Below are positions 44,901-64,000 of a stretch of DNA of 64,000 bases, in pieces. Origin of the DNA: Lutjanus erythropterus (Eukaryota > Chordata > Actinopteri > Lutjaniformes > Lutjanidae); the NCBI GenBank assembly GCA_020091685.1, contig CM034603.1, positions 10,584,683 to 10,648,682 on the forward strand, in the 5' to 3' direction. The position numbers and the translations under genes are program-made. Under the pieces are notes generated by a model. That model had not been told where the DNA came from and did no database searches. It saw only the letters and a list, made by a program, of their open reading frames with translations. The first letter of the stretch is position 1; each line of letters begins with the position of its first letter.

Positions 44901-45300
44901 AGTATTAACCAAACTGTTGAACTCTGGTTTGAAGTATGTGTATGTTTTTAGTGTGCTTGTGAGGTTAATTTTAATTATATTTCCTTTTAAAAACTAACAT
45001 GAACAACATCTCTCTTCTCCACCAGTCCCTCCTCTGGCGTCTCTCCCACCCCTTAACCTCCCTGGTCTGGCCCCATTACCCCCCCTCCCCACCATGCTGC
45101 CCTCCCAGCTTCCTCCTCTCCTCCCTCAGGGAGTGGCCCCCCTCCTGCCCATTTCCACCACCGCTCCTGCGGCCTCGGTCACGGTAACGGCGGCGGCGCC
45201 TGCTGCCGAACCTGCCGCTGAGCCCACAGCCCCCACGGAAGTCGCCTCCACGAACGCCACGGAATCGCCGGTGCCCACGGAAACAACACTAACGTCGTAA
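37296..45300 (+). CDS. gorasp2: Golgi reassembly-stacking protein 2 (GRASP55), 10 exons
   Basis: Peripheral membrane protein that links Golgi cisternae and acts in unconventional secretion. Exons: 37296-37358, 39615-39695, 39796-39999, 40084-40170, 40295-40425, 42322-42454, 42808-42931, 43314-43421, 44197-44313, 45026-45300. All junctions and phases fit, giving 440 aa (human 452). The start [13 protein letters not shown] keeps Gly2 for myristoylation. Two GRASP-type PDZ domains cover about residues 15-215, including [21 protein letters not shown] and the second-domain NSAWGGEG. His18 and Cys103, which coordinate zinc with golgin-45 in the mammalian structure, are both present. The C-terminal half is a low-complexity Pro/Leu/Ser/Thr region (exons 7-10) and is the most diverged part, as in the family. 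It ends in an Ala/Thr/Glu-rich tail. Confidence 0.97.
38575..38870. repeat. Dispersed repeat copy in gorasp2 intron 1
   Basis: Shares with 46804-47122 the string order 'tttctcacaatatggcttggtctgccttgtt', 'gaaagccttattgtttt' and 'tgtgctgcta', at moderate identity. The ends are degraded. It is probably an older copy of the same element. Confidence 0.5.
40741..40884. repeat. GCTGCAAC-ended short repeat in gorasp2 intron
   Basis: Starts GGGCTGCAACTAACTAAC and ends CCAGTTGCTGCACC, an imperfect inverted pair. It holds AT-rich 'aattgattatcaaaa' text also seen at 48890-49040. It appears to be a short member of the GCTGCAA-end family. Confidence 0.5.
41828..41932. repeat. (CA)n microsatellite in gorasp2 intron
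   Basis: Two CA runs separated by a short non-repeat stretch at about 41852-41868. Frames over it on either strand are pure His-Thr or Cys-Val repeats and are not genes. Confidence 0.95.
43025..43073. repeat. (ATTC)n microsatellite in gorasp2 intron
   Basis: About 12 tandem ATTC units. The block is simple sequence. Confidence 0.95.
43489..43720. mobile_element. GCTGCAA-end repeat family, copy 2 (gorasp2 intron)
   Basis: The left end GAGCTGCAACAATTAG and the inverted right end GATTAGTTGCAGC form clear terminal inverted repeats. The interior shares 'gttccagcatcttaaatgtg' and 'tgctgcttttctttgtca' with the copy at 21445. At about 232 bp it is the cleanest copy in the window. A poly-T run precedes it. 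Confidence 0.65.
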
Positions 45301-45741
45301 CCTGGGAGAGAAGATCCCGCTTGCCATCAAAACCAAAACACACACCCGGTTTCTCTCTTTCTCCCGTCTGTCTTTCTCTGTGTTTTTTCTATTTATTTGG
45401 CCAAGAGGGACAGACAGACAGGCAGGCAGACAGCTGCATTAGTTCAGACACAGAGGTCTGCATGCTCCAGGTGTGGGTGAGGAGGCTGATGAAGGATGAA
45501 TGGAGATGAAGAATGGAGGACAGATGTAGACTGGTCTTACCAACATGTCTTATTTGCCAGGTTGTCATGGAGCTTGCCTAAGCTACTGTACGGGGAGGAC
45601 GAGGTCTACTCTTTGGTTCGTAGTTTGCTTCGCATTTCTGCGGTTACAACAAGGCAAAGAACTATCTTAGATTTTCCCCCTTCTGATCTGGCAGTCCTCT
45701 GTTTCACATACTTATTTTTTATATACACACTGTATGTTAAT

Positions 45742-45942
45742 GGGGCTGGACAATAAATCCAGTTTATCAACTCAACAGTTTAGAGGTCTTTTAACTGGTT
45801 ATACTGGAATAAATCAGGATACAGATGTTAGATTTGGCCTACAGGAGAAAAGAAACATGCACTGCTGTATTAGAACATAACTGAACAATAAACGTAAATA
45901 AATCATCATGTTCTAGACTTCTGGTTTTATTGTCCAGCCCTA
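45742..45942. mobile_element. Short inverted-repeat element in gorasp2 3' UTR
   Basis: The left end GGGGCTGGACAATAAATCCAG and the inverted right end (CTGGTTTTATTGTCCAGCCCT) pair over about 20 bp. The left inverted repeat contains AATAAA in the sense direction. A fragment resembling one end (TAGGGCTGGACAAAATG) is at 54042. No target duplication is visible. Confidence 0.6.
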
Positions 45943-46416
45943 GCGTGTAACCTTTTATTATTAGTTAATAGACCCCCTGACCAATAGATTAATTTGATTG
46001 ATATTAATTTTTGTTGAAATTGCTGTATGAGTCTCCACCCGATGAATGAATCTGCATTATTTTGCACCACCCGTTTGTGTTTTGAAATTATTAGTCTGTC
46101 CCTTTGTATGTCTCCGTGTGTATCCAGAACTCCACAGTAGCCGTCTCTACCACACAGGGACGGTGACAGTCTGAAGGCCGTGCCGAAGGGGACGGAGGTG
46201 TACAGTTACATGAGCTGCTGAGTAGAGTGTGCACGCTTGCTGTTGGGTGATCAGTAGGTAGGCTGAAACGTGTGCAGGATTATTAAACACACTGTACGTC
46301 TCCTCCTGGCTTGGCTGAAGTGAGTTGGTAGGCAGAGTTGCAGTGATGCAGTACAGCCACAAGGTGTCACTGCAACAGAACTCTCTGACAACATCTACAG
46401 TATGCACAGTGCGAGC

Positions 46417-46422
46417 AATAAA
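46417..46422 (+). terminator. gorasp2 distal polyadenylation signal candidate
   Basis: AATAAA in GAGCAATAAAGCC, about 1.1 kb after the stop codon. Confidence 0.45.
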
Positions 46423-46803
46423 GCCAAATTAATTTTACATGATGCCTCTGAGTGTCTTTATACAGCATTTGGTGTCTCTCTTTTACAAGGTCCATTTATT
46501 TATCATTTAACACCACAGTTGTGTAACGAGATGCTAGTTAAGAGATGCAAATAAAAACAAATCTAGAAGATGTCAGAAAACAAGAAGATAAAGGTATAAT
46601 AGGAGAGGAATGACAGTGCAGTGTCACAGTAAAACTTGTCCATTGAAAGCCAAAAGGTGTAGCTTACACTGATCACCTACAAATTACAGGTGATGAATTA
46701 AAAAAAAACAAAAAAAAGCAAGCACATTGGCCAAAAAAAAAGACAGATGGGAAAAGGAGATGGTTCTAAAACATTTGGAAAATAACTGGTGAAAAACATT
46801 TTC

Positions 46804-47122
46804 GGGATGTAATGATTTATCATTAATCACTGTGAAGAATTTAGTTGATCAAAAGTCTTGAACGACAATGTATATTTTGTGTATCATTTACCCAGATTTT
46901 CTTACAGTGTGGTTTGGTCCACCTTGTTGGTCTTTGAATGGCAGCAGTTGCACCTATTTTGAAGTTTTGAGCCATTTGATGAAGTGACATGACAAGCTGA
47001 CAAGAGCAGTTGTCTCAAGTGAGAGCCTTATTGTTTTTTTGTTTAAATGATTTGTTCTTCATCTATAACTAATATGCTGCTAAAAATATTTAAATTGAAG
47101 TTTAATCAATCATTGTAACCCT
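46804..47122. mobile_element. Inverted-repeat MITE downstream of gorasp2
   Basis: The left end GGGATGTAATGATTTATCA and the inverted right end (AATCAATCATTGTAACCCT) match over about 19 bp with some mismatches. The interior resembles 38575-38870. About 320 bp, no coding capacity. Confidence 0.6.
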
Positions 47123-49320
47123 AGTTTATACCAGTTAAGGTGTAAAGCGGACAAAACAAGTGTAAAACAAAGGTGAAGAAAAGTAAAAAAAAATGGCATT
47201 AGAAAATGCTGTAAAAACCTGAAGAAAAGGTCTCAAACGTTTGAAAAAATGGACTAAGATTAACCACAGCATGGATGCAAATAACAGCCATAATAATCTG
47301 AATCATGTAAACAATATAATGCTTAATTGAAATTTAAATACAGCTGAAATTATAGCAAAAAACATCCTGAATTAGATATAATCCTTGATATTCAAGATTT
47401 AATTTTGATTTTGGTGTCTGAATTGAACCAATCCAGTGGGGAACTTTTTTTATTTATTTATTTATTTATTTTTAATGGGACACTACAACCATTCTAATCC
47501 TATTTCTATGTAAATTTGAAGTTGCACCAGCTGCAAATACCGCCTGCAGATTTCTAAATTAAAACCACATAAATTCAGACTTATGGTTTTCAAAATCAAA
47601 TATTTCAGTGCTGTAAATTTTGTGGCATGTAAGGTCACCGTTAAACAGAAGATTTTGGCACTTTTCATGTGGATGTCCAGTCAGTGCTGATGGTAAATGT
47701 AGTCGACTGAAGCAATAAATTCCTCAGTGCTGCTGTACTGACCAAGAAAGCTGAGTTCTCCTGCTTGCAGAGCTTTACTGGCAGTGCCTAAATGTACCTG
47801 GATGCATTGCACGAAAGCTTTGGATGCCAACGCCCGTGTGTTGTGACTATAAATCCAAGCTGATATTGTCAGTAGTTATTTAACACCACCACCATCACTG
47901 TGACATCACTGTAAGCAGGAAGAACTACAGATGTCGCAGAAAGAGCTTTTTTGGTCAGTATAGCAGACAAAGTAATTTATTGTTTTAACTGACTACATTT
48001 AACATGGACAAATGAATAGTGGTGAATTTTCCTTTAAACTGCAGGATTTTCTTCATAACTTAACTGTGTGGTGGCGGCTCTATCTGCAGTGACTCCATTT
48101 TCACATTATTTTGCTGTGCTCAAGACAGTTTATCAACCCATAATGTAGGTATTTGACATCCTGGGAATGAGACTCAATTAAGCGCCATCTTTCCAGTGCA
48201 TTTTGTATTTCAACTATTAAGGGAACCCTGAAAATACTGGAGTGAAATGCATAGTGTATGTGTAATGACCAGCAGGGGGAGCTATCACTGAAACTCCATA
48301 GGTTACAGTGTATTGGGTCACAGAAATAATGGTAGAAAAAAAACAATATAAAATACTTTGCAAGAAGTAATTAACTGTCTGATTTTTTTTCTTGCAAAAG
48401 TTGAAATACCTTGTTAAAATGACTTACATATAGCTCTACACCTTGCCCTCATTTAATATTCAAGGTTTCATGAGTATGCAAATAGTCCACGACCTCCACA
48501 CCCTCCACCTTTCACCACTAACTCTAAACTGTTGCACCTTCTCCTCTGTTTTGTGAGCCAATCACAGCAGCTGGTTACATCCAGCTTCTCCTGTGAGCTG
48601 GGCATTGCAGCTAATGATACGTTTATCCCCACCCCCTCAATTAACAGGATTTTTTTTGAGACTGCTCTTCCTCACTGCAGTTTCAAAGCAAGAAATGCTT
48701 GTTTTGCTCCTGATATGTCTTGTAACACATGGAAACACCGCGTGGACATGTTAACAAGGTTAAAAATGTGATTTTCACTGGAGGGGGTCTTTAATGAAAT
48801 GTCTCATGAAGAATGGTGTCAAATTCCTGGATTTGTGAAATTGGGTGGAGCCCTAGAAAACTGTTTCAAATGAAGCTCCACCACAGGACAAGAAAATAAT
48901 CACATTTAAGAAGCTGGAATCACAGACTTTTTACTTTTTTTTTCTTGAAAAATTACCCAAACCAATTAACTGATTATCAAAATTGTTGGTGATTAATTTA
49001 ATGATCAAATAATAATCAACTGATCATTGCACTTCTAGTTTTTCCAACAAATCTACAAGCAGCAACTGACAAATCCTGCATATTCTACCTTTACACTGTT
49101 CAGCAGTGGAGTTAAATGTCACAATTAGGAATTTGCTTACTAAGATTTAAATCATTTGTCTCCATGCAGTCACAGGTGATAGATTTTAGTCTTACGCTGT
49201 AATAACATTTTAGATTTAGTCGTTTTAAGTGTCATTTTTCAGTAAATCCAGCTCTGATACTGTGTCTGTGAATCCACCTATGAAGAATTTCCATATGTCA
49301 GTGTCTCCTGATCATTAACA
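47123..49320. other. Spacer with repeat fragments, no gene seen
   Basis: AT-rich sequence between gorasp2 and tlk1. A partial copy of the GCTGCAA/'ttaagaagctgg' repeat, in reverse orientation, lies at about 48890-49040. No exon-like segments were found. Confidence 0.5.
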
Positions 49321-49369
49321 CGTACATATCATCACCTCCCCCTGCGCTCCATCTTGTGTAAAACACTTC

Positions 49370-49640
49370 TGGTGACGTTGCATAACCCTCCACAGGAAAT
49401 ATGGGTCACACTGCGGGAATTAAGACTCGTAAGGCAATCTTTATTGCGTATGAATGACACAGCCTGGCGCCGCGCCCCCACCGCTAATGTGATCTGACAC
49501 GAAGCTTATAATGGCTGTACTTACATCTGTCTACACAGAGGCGTCATTAATCATGTGGTGTTTGTACTTGATGCTCGCACCCATTTTCTACTGTTCTTAT
49601 GTCAAGTAGATGAGACAGAGAGGAGGGGGGAAAAAAACTA
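49370..49640. promoter_or_regulatory. Candidate conserved non-coding element
   Basis: About 270 bp of more balanced base composition stands out from the AT-rich spacer. It holds homeodomain- and bZIP-like cores (GGCGTCATTAATCATG, GCTAATGTG, TTTATTGCG) and has no repeat features or open frame. Only a comparative alignment can show whether it is conserved. Confidence 0.25.
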
Positions 49641-51654
49641 GACAGGTGGGGTATGTTTGTTTTATGCATTAGTGCACCCCAGTGGATCAAATAACAATTT
49701 ATCAACTTCACCTGTTTCATTGCATGTTATCATTTTCTTCCATACAGGAGAAGCAAACCGTGAGCGGAAACTTTCTGCGGTTTAAATCTGGCCGTCATGA
49801 AACTGAAACTACATCTACTTTTCTGTTCATCTAACTGCTCACACACAGAGGATCAATTTAAGGGCTATTTCAGGTTATTTGATGTGGGGTTGTATGAGGC
49901 ACTTACTGACAGTCAGTGTGTTTGCTAAAGCACACGGCGGTCAATGCGACCCCAGATAGAAGCAAAGCAATGAACTGCAACAAAAGGCATTTTAGGCAAC
50001 TTACATAAGAATTCCACCTAAAAAAAAAAAGTTAAAATATTGTCACCTCTTTATTTTGCCTTTTTGAATGGGAAACTACTATTGTACATTACATATATCA
50101 CTCTCTCCCAGCTGACCAAACTCCATAGACAAAATGAGTAATTTTATGTCCCAGAACATGGGAGCTGCTGGTCTACCACTGCCTGCTCTGCTGGTTTGTT
50201 TGTGTCATTGTGTGACTTTGGTTAATCCAAACTAACCTCTGCTAACACAGAAGTCAGACAAAAACATTGCCTGAACTAACAGATCAAGGCATCTGTTGTT
50301 CAGCAACCACCATGTTTTGCGAGGTTAAAATCTGTGATTTTCCCAGGGAGTTTGGCCGAAAATGAATTAAGTTAAAAAATGTAATTTTCACGGTGTCCAT
50401 GCAGCCTTGTTACTTCACTGTATCCATGGAAATGATGATGAATGTAGCAATAAAGTTTTGGTTTCCTTGCACAGAAAAGATATAACATTTGATTTTCTGG
50501 CCTCTGGCACATTCTAATGCCACTTTTCCATCATATACACTGACTTTACTTATTGCATATTTGAACGAGTTTACCACTACGGTGTAATGAATTATTATAA
50601 AGTGGAATTTGGCTTCTTGGGCATTTAAGCCCACACAGTCTGTAAATAAATTATTTAAACCATGACTATTCCTGAATGATCAGAACTTTTGTAATTAAGA
50701 ATAATTAAAATTTGGGGTATCTGTCATTAGTTTGCATACTCTGCCAATGCTTAGAAATACAAAGACAGGACATTTTAAACTGTAAACTTACAGTGTGAGG
50801 CTGAGCCTACATTTTACTCTTATGACGCAGACCTGTTACTTTGACAACATTGCCTGTATGATCTTACTGCTTATTTTTTTTTTAGAAATTCTGACATTTA
50901 TATTTTAGAAAATAAAACAGGGATTTCACTTTAAGGTGGTCCACCTTTATATTATGGAAAAATGCAAAGGCTTTTTTTTTTATACCAGTACCTTTGTGCT
51001 GACTTTCCTGTTTGTAATTAGTTTATTTTTACATAAATATTTGAAATGAAAATAACTGCATTTCAATCACTTGTGACCCAGAGACTCCAAATAAAAACCA
51101 AACATTATTTCTATATTGGACAAATAAGACACTCCTGTTTTTATTGGACTTAAGTGCTTATTTCTATTTTATGTTAATCAACTTTATCAAAATTCAGCTT
51201 TTTCCAACAATCCATTGGTACTTGTTCACTCGTCACATTGGAAAGCTCTTTTCCTTTATGATTCTTGTCTTCACTTTTCCATCACGCTCTGTGCCTATTT
51301 ATCAAAAACACAGAGCCAGGAGAGTGAAATGTGCAGAGAAATACTGCACAATCGGCAACATGAGTCTTTATGTTTATTCCTGTGCCAAAAAAAAAAATCC
51401 ATTTTCCACAATCTCACTATTAAAAAAAAATCTTTTTGTTCCATCTCAGTTTAAAATTTAAATCCTAATGAACACTTTTGTATGTCAAATCTTGAATTTA
51501 TCATGTTTGGGCTCTGTGTACATCGTGCGTACCACCTTCTCTAGCCTTTGCCACCTTTGTCTCAAAAACGTTCAAGGAAAATCTCTCTTTTCTTTTTTTC
51601 ACACTTAGTCAAACCTACAAGTTACTCAAATCAAAATCAATACTTTCTCAAATG

Positions 51655-51852
51655 GAGTAAGAACCCTGTAAAATATTTTTAGCTGCTGACCCTGTCCTCA
51701 GCTGTTCATTGCTTGGCTTCCATGCTGCTCCTCCTCTCTCTGCCTCTACTGAATGGGGGCGTGTTGACCGCCATCTGCTGCAGGTAACACACTGACCACA
51801 GGTAAGTACCTCGTACAGCCCCACTTCAAATAATCCAAACCATCCCCTTTAG
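51655..51852. repeat. Relict copy of the 26736 MITE family
   Basis: Shares 'gctgaccctgtcc', 'ggcttccatgctg', 'gaccgccatctgctg' and 'caaaccatcccctttag' with 26736-27162. The left end is absent. It lies in the region 3' of tlk1. Confidence 0.55.
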
Positions 51853-52869
51853 ATTTATTTTTAAAAGCAGGAGAGATGTGATACACCCACACCTTTGCTG
51901 TTAACTGCTCCCACTTGTCTTTTATCTGACTTCTCACCCAGGAAGGTTTCTCTGCGAGCTCTCGGGCAGAGTCCTGGTTGCCAGCATTCGAGAGGGTTTT
52001 TAAAATGTCACAACAATGTACAGGTAAGTGTTTTATTTACAGGACGACAACATTTGGATATATCCACTGAATTTTCTAGCTGCAGTGAATCATGCTGCAG
52101 CACAGCCAACCTGGAGCTTGCTGTCCACTTCTACTAGCGTGAACAGGTGGGACCACTCCTCTCTACGCAGCCTGCTGGGAATTTGCTCCATATAATGTCT
52201 GTAGGTACATGAAAAGTAAACAAAAACCCATGTGGACATTGATGCTGAGGAACATACCCAAACGGCACAGCAGGGTGTCCCGTTTCAGTAAAAGGAGGAG
52301 GAGGGGGGGGCTCTGGAGAGTGTTTTCTCTTAACACAGTTCAAGTATGCACATATGGCAGGCGGAAACCATTCACACGTTACCAACTAAAAGCAACATTT
52401 ATAGCAGCAAACTGAGAACAGCTTTCAAGAGGAGAAAAACACAAATAAACGGAGCAAAGTGAGACACTGGGAAGCAAAGGATAAGCCTCATTATTATGTA
52501 TTTGCTAGTGAGTAATGTCTCCTGCACATGAAATGTACACTAATGTGAGTCTTTGCAGTACAGTAACAGCTGATCCAGTCCCTCAGTCCAGTCCAACGCT
52601 CGTCAGGACATCTATGACAACAGGATACTGCAATACTTGAAACATTTCGACTCATATCTGAACAACAACGATGGATTAAGACAGATTCACAGACCCACCC
52701 GACGGCAGATCCGAATTGCTTTGCAACAAAACCAAAATGTGAGAACGGAGGACTTGGCTACCGATCAGTCCAGAACTAGCTGTAGTACTTCATGCCAAAT
52801 GTGTGACGCCAGATCACCAAGATCTGGACCGGAAGTGCAAATTGACTCCAGAGATTTCATCTGGAACAT

Positions 52870-52910
52870 TTTTCTTTTTTCTTTTTCCTTTTTTTTTTTT
52901 TTTTTTTTGT
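52870..52910. repeat. Poly-T tract
   Basis: T-rich run on the plus strand, A-rich in the orientation of the tlk1 transcript, about 700 bp downstream of the tlk1 stop. It may be the remnant of a retroposed tail or simple sequence in the 3' UTR. Confidence 0.6.
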
Positions 52911-53597
52911 CGAGTCCCATCAAGGTTACAACATCACTTTTAAGTTGAACCTCACAAGGTTAAATTAAAATTATTTTGTGCCTCATAAAAACAGATTGTA
53001 GAGTTGATTTGAACAGGTAGGTCCACCCTTTTTCTTCTGTTCCCCGTTGGTCAACACCACCCTCACATAATAACAAGAGAACATCAAGAGCAGCGGCTTT
53101 ATGTTGGAGAAATTCTAAGCCACCTTTGTGAGGTGTATTATGGTGTGGAGCTAAGAGAGGTGGGGTTGGACGGGGCATCTAGGAGCCCCTCTAGCTGTTG
53201 AAATGTCTCCTAAGGAGTTAATTAATTAAGTCCATAAAGTAATCCACTAGCTTCATCATTTTCATTTCTTGCTACAAACAGTTGCCCCTCTCTCTTTCTG
53301 TTTCCCTTCTGTTTTCCAGTTTTGTTCTTTCCCGTATCTCACACAGTTGAGTTCAAGGGCAAAACTCTGTACAACATTATGCAAACGGAGTATCCCCGTT
53401 CCAATTCTTCACCCTTTTCCTGTCTCATCTTCTTCCAATTTAATTATTCTCTCTTGCTAATGTATCCATTTAGGAACAGCTCAAGTAAAAAAAAAAACAA
53501 AAAAAAAAACAGAGATCCAAATCTGTTGTCCACCAATTCCAACAATCCTGCCTTGCGATTGGCCAGAGGGTCCTGTCAGTCATGTGAGAGAAGCCAG

Positions 53598-63967
<10,370 letters not shown>

Positions 63968-64000
63968 CAAAAAGTCCCTGTTGCTGACTTAGTACTTTCT

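Larger units (their letters stand above)
45301..46440 (+). other. gorasp2: gorasp2 3' untranslated region (approximate)
   Basis: Non-coding sequence after the stop codon at 45298-45300. Possible AATAAA signals are at 45752-45757, about 45886 and 46417-46422. The last is followed by a T-rich stretch and is the most likely distal end. A transposon-like inverted-repeat element lies within it at 45742-45942. Confidence 0.5.

Noticed and set aside
52637..52948. 103-codon plus-strand frame downstream of tlk1
   Set aside because: It ends in a poly-T tract, lacks recognisable domains and lies in the region that should be the tlk1 3' UTR on the other strand.

Overview
The window is vertebrate nuclear DNA, almost certainly from a ray-finned (teleost) fish. 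Genes are split into many short exons with GT-AG introns, (CA)n and (GT)n microsatellites are dense, and introns and spacers hold many short inverted-repeat transposons and L1-like LINE scraps of the kind common in fish. Four protein genes can be assembled exon by exon, in the order erich2(+) - gad1(+) - gorasp2(+) - tlk1(-). This matches the order and orientation of ERICH2-GAD1-GORASP2-TLK1 at human 2q31.1, so the window is a conserved synteny block.

Layout. 1-1.1 kb: upstream sequence without a gene. 1.1-6.7 kb: erich2, a small acidic protein gene with an RFX-type X-box about 150 bp upstream of its start codon. 6.2-10 kb: spacer with a TTAA-flanked MITE, a broken L1-like LINE (minus strand) and microsatellites. 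10.1-32.6 kb: gad1 (GAD67), with a TATA/CCAAT promoter, a non-coding first exon, 16 coding exons (583 codons plus stop) and a long 3' UTR. 32.6-37.2 kb: spacer dominated by a 1.46-kb hAT-like element with a perfect 8-bp target duplication and a second element nested inside it. 37.3-46.4 kb: gorasp2 (GRASP55), 10 coding exons, 440 aa. 46.4-53.6 kb: spacer plus the tlk1 3' UTR region. 53.6-64 kb: tlk1 (Tousled-like kinase 1) on the minus strand, 21 exons in the window, with the extreme 5' end outside or using an alternative start.

The genes do not form a pathway. gad1 makes GABA in inhibitory neurons, gorasp2 tethers Golgi cisternae, tlk1 phosphorylates the histone chaperone ASF1, and erich2 is poorly characterised. 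I see no sign of a novel multi-gene system. The most unusual material is the set of transposons with readable boundaries (TTAA, TA, 3-bp and 8-bp target duplications), several lying within tens of bases of coding exons, and a gad1 N-terminus 11 residues shorter than human GAD67. All exon coordinates were joined by hand from splice sites and reading phase. Family assignments rest on remembered protein families, not on a search.
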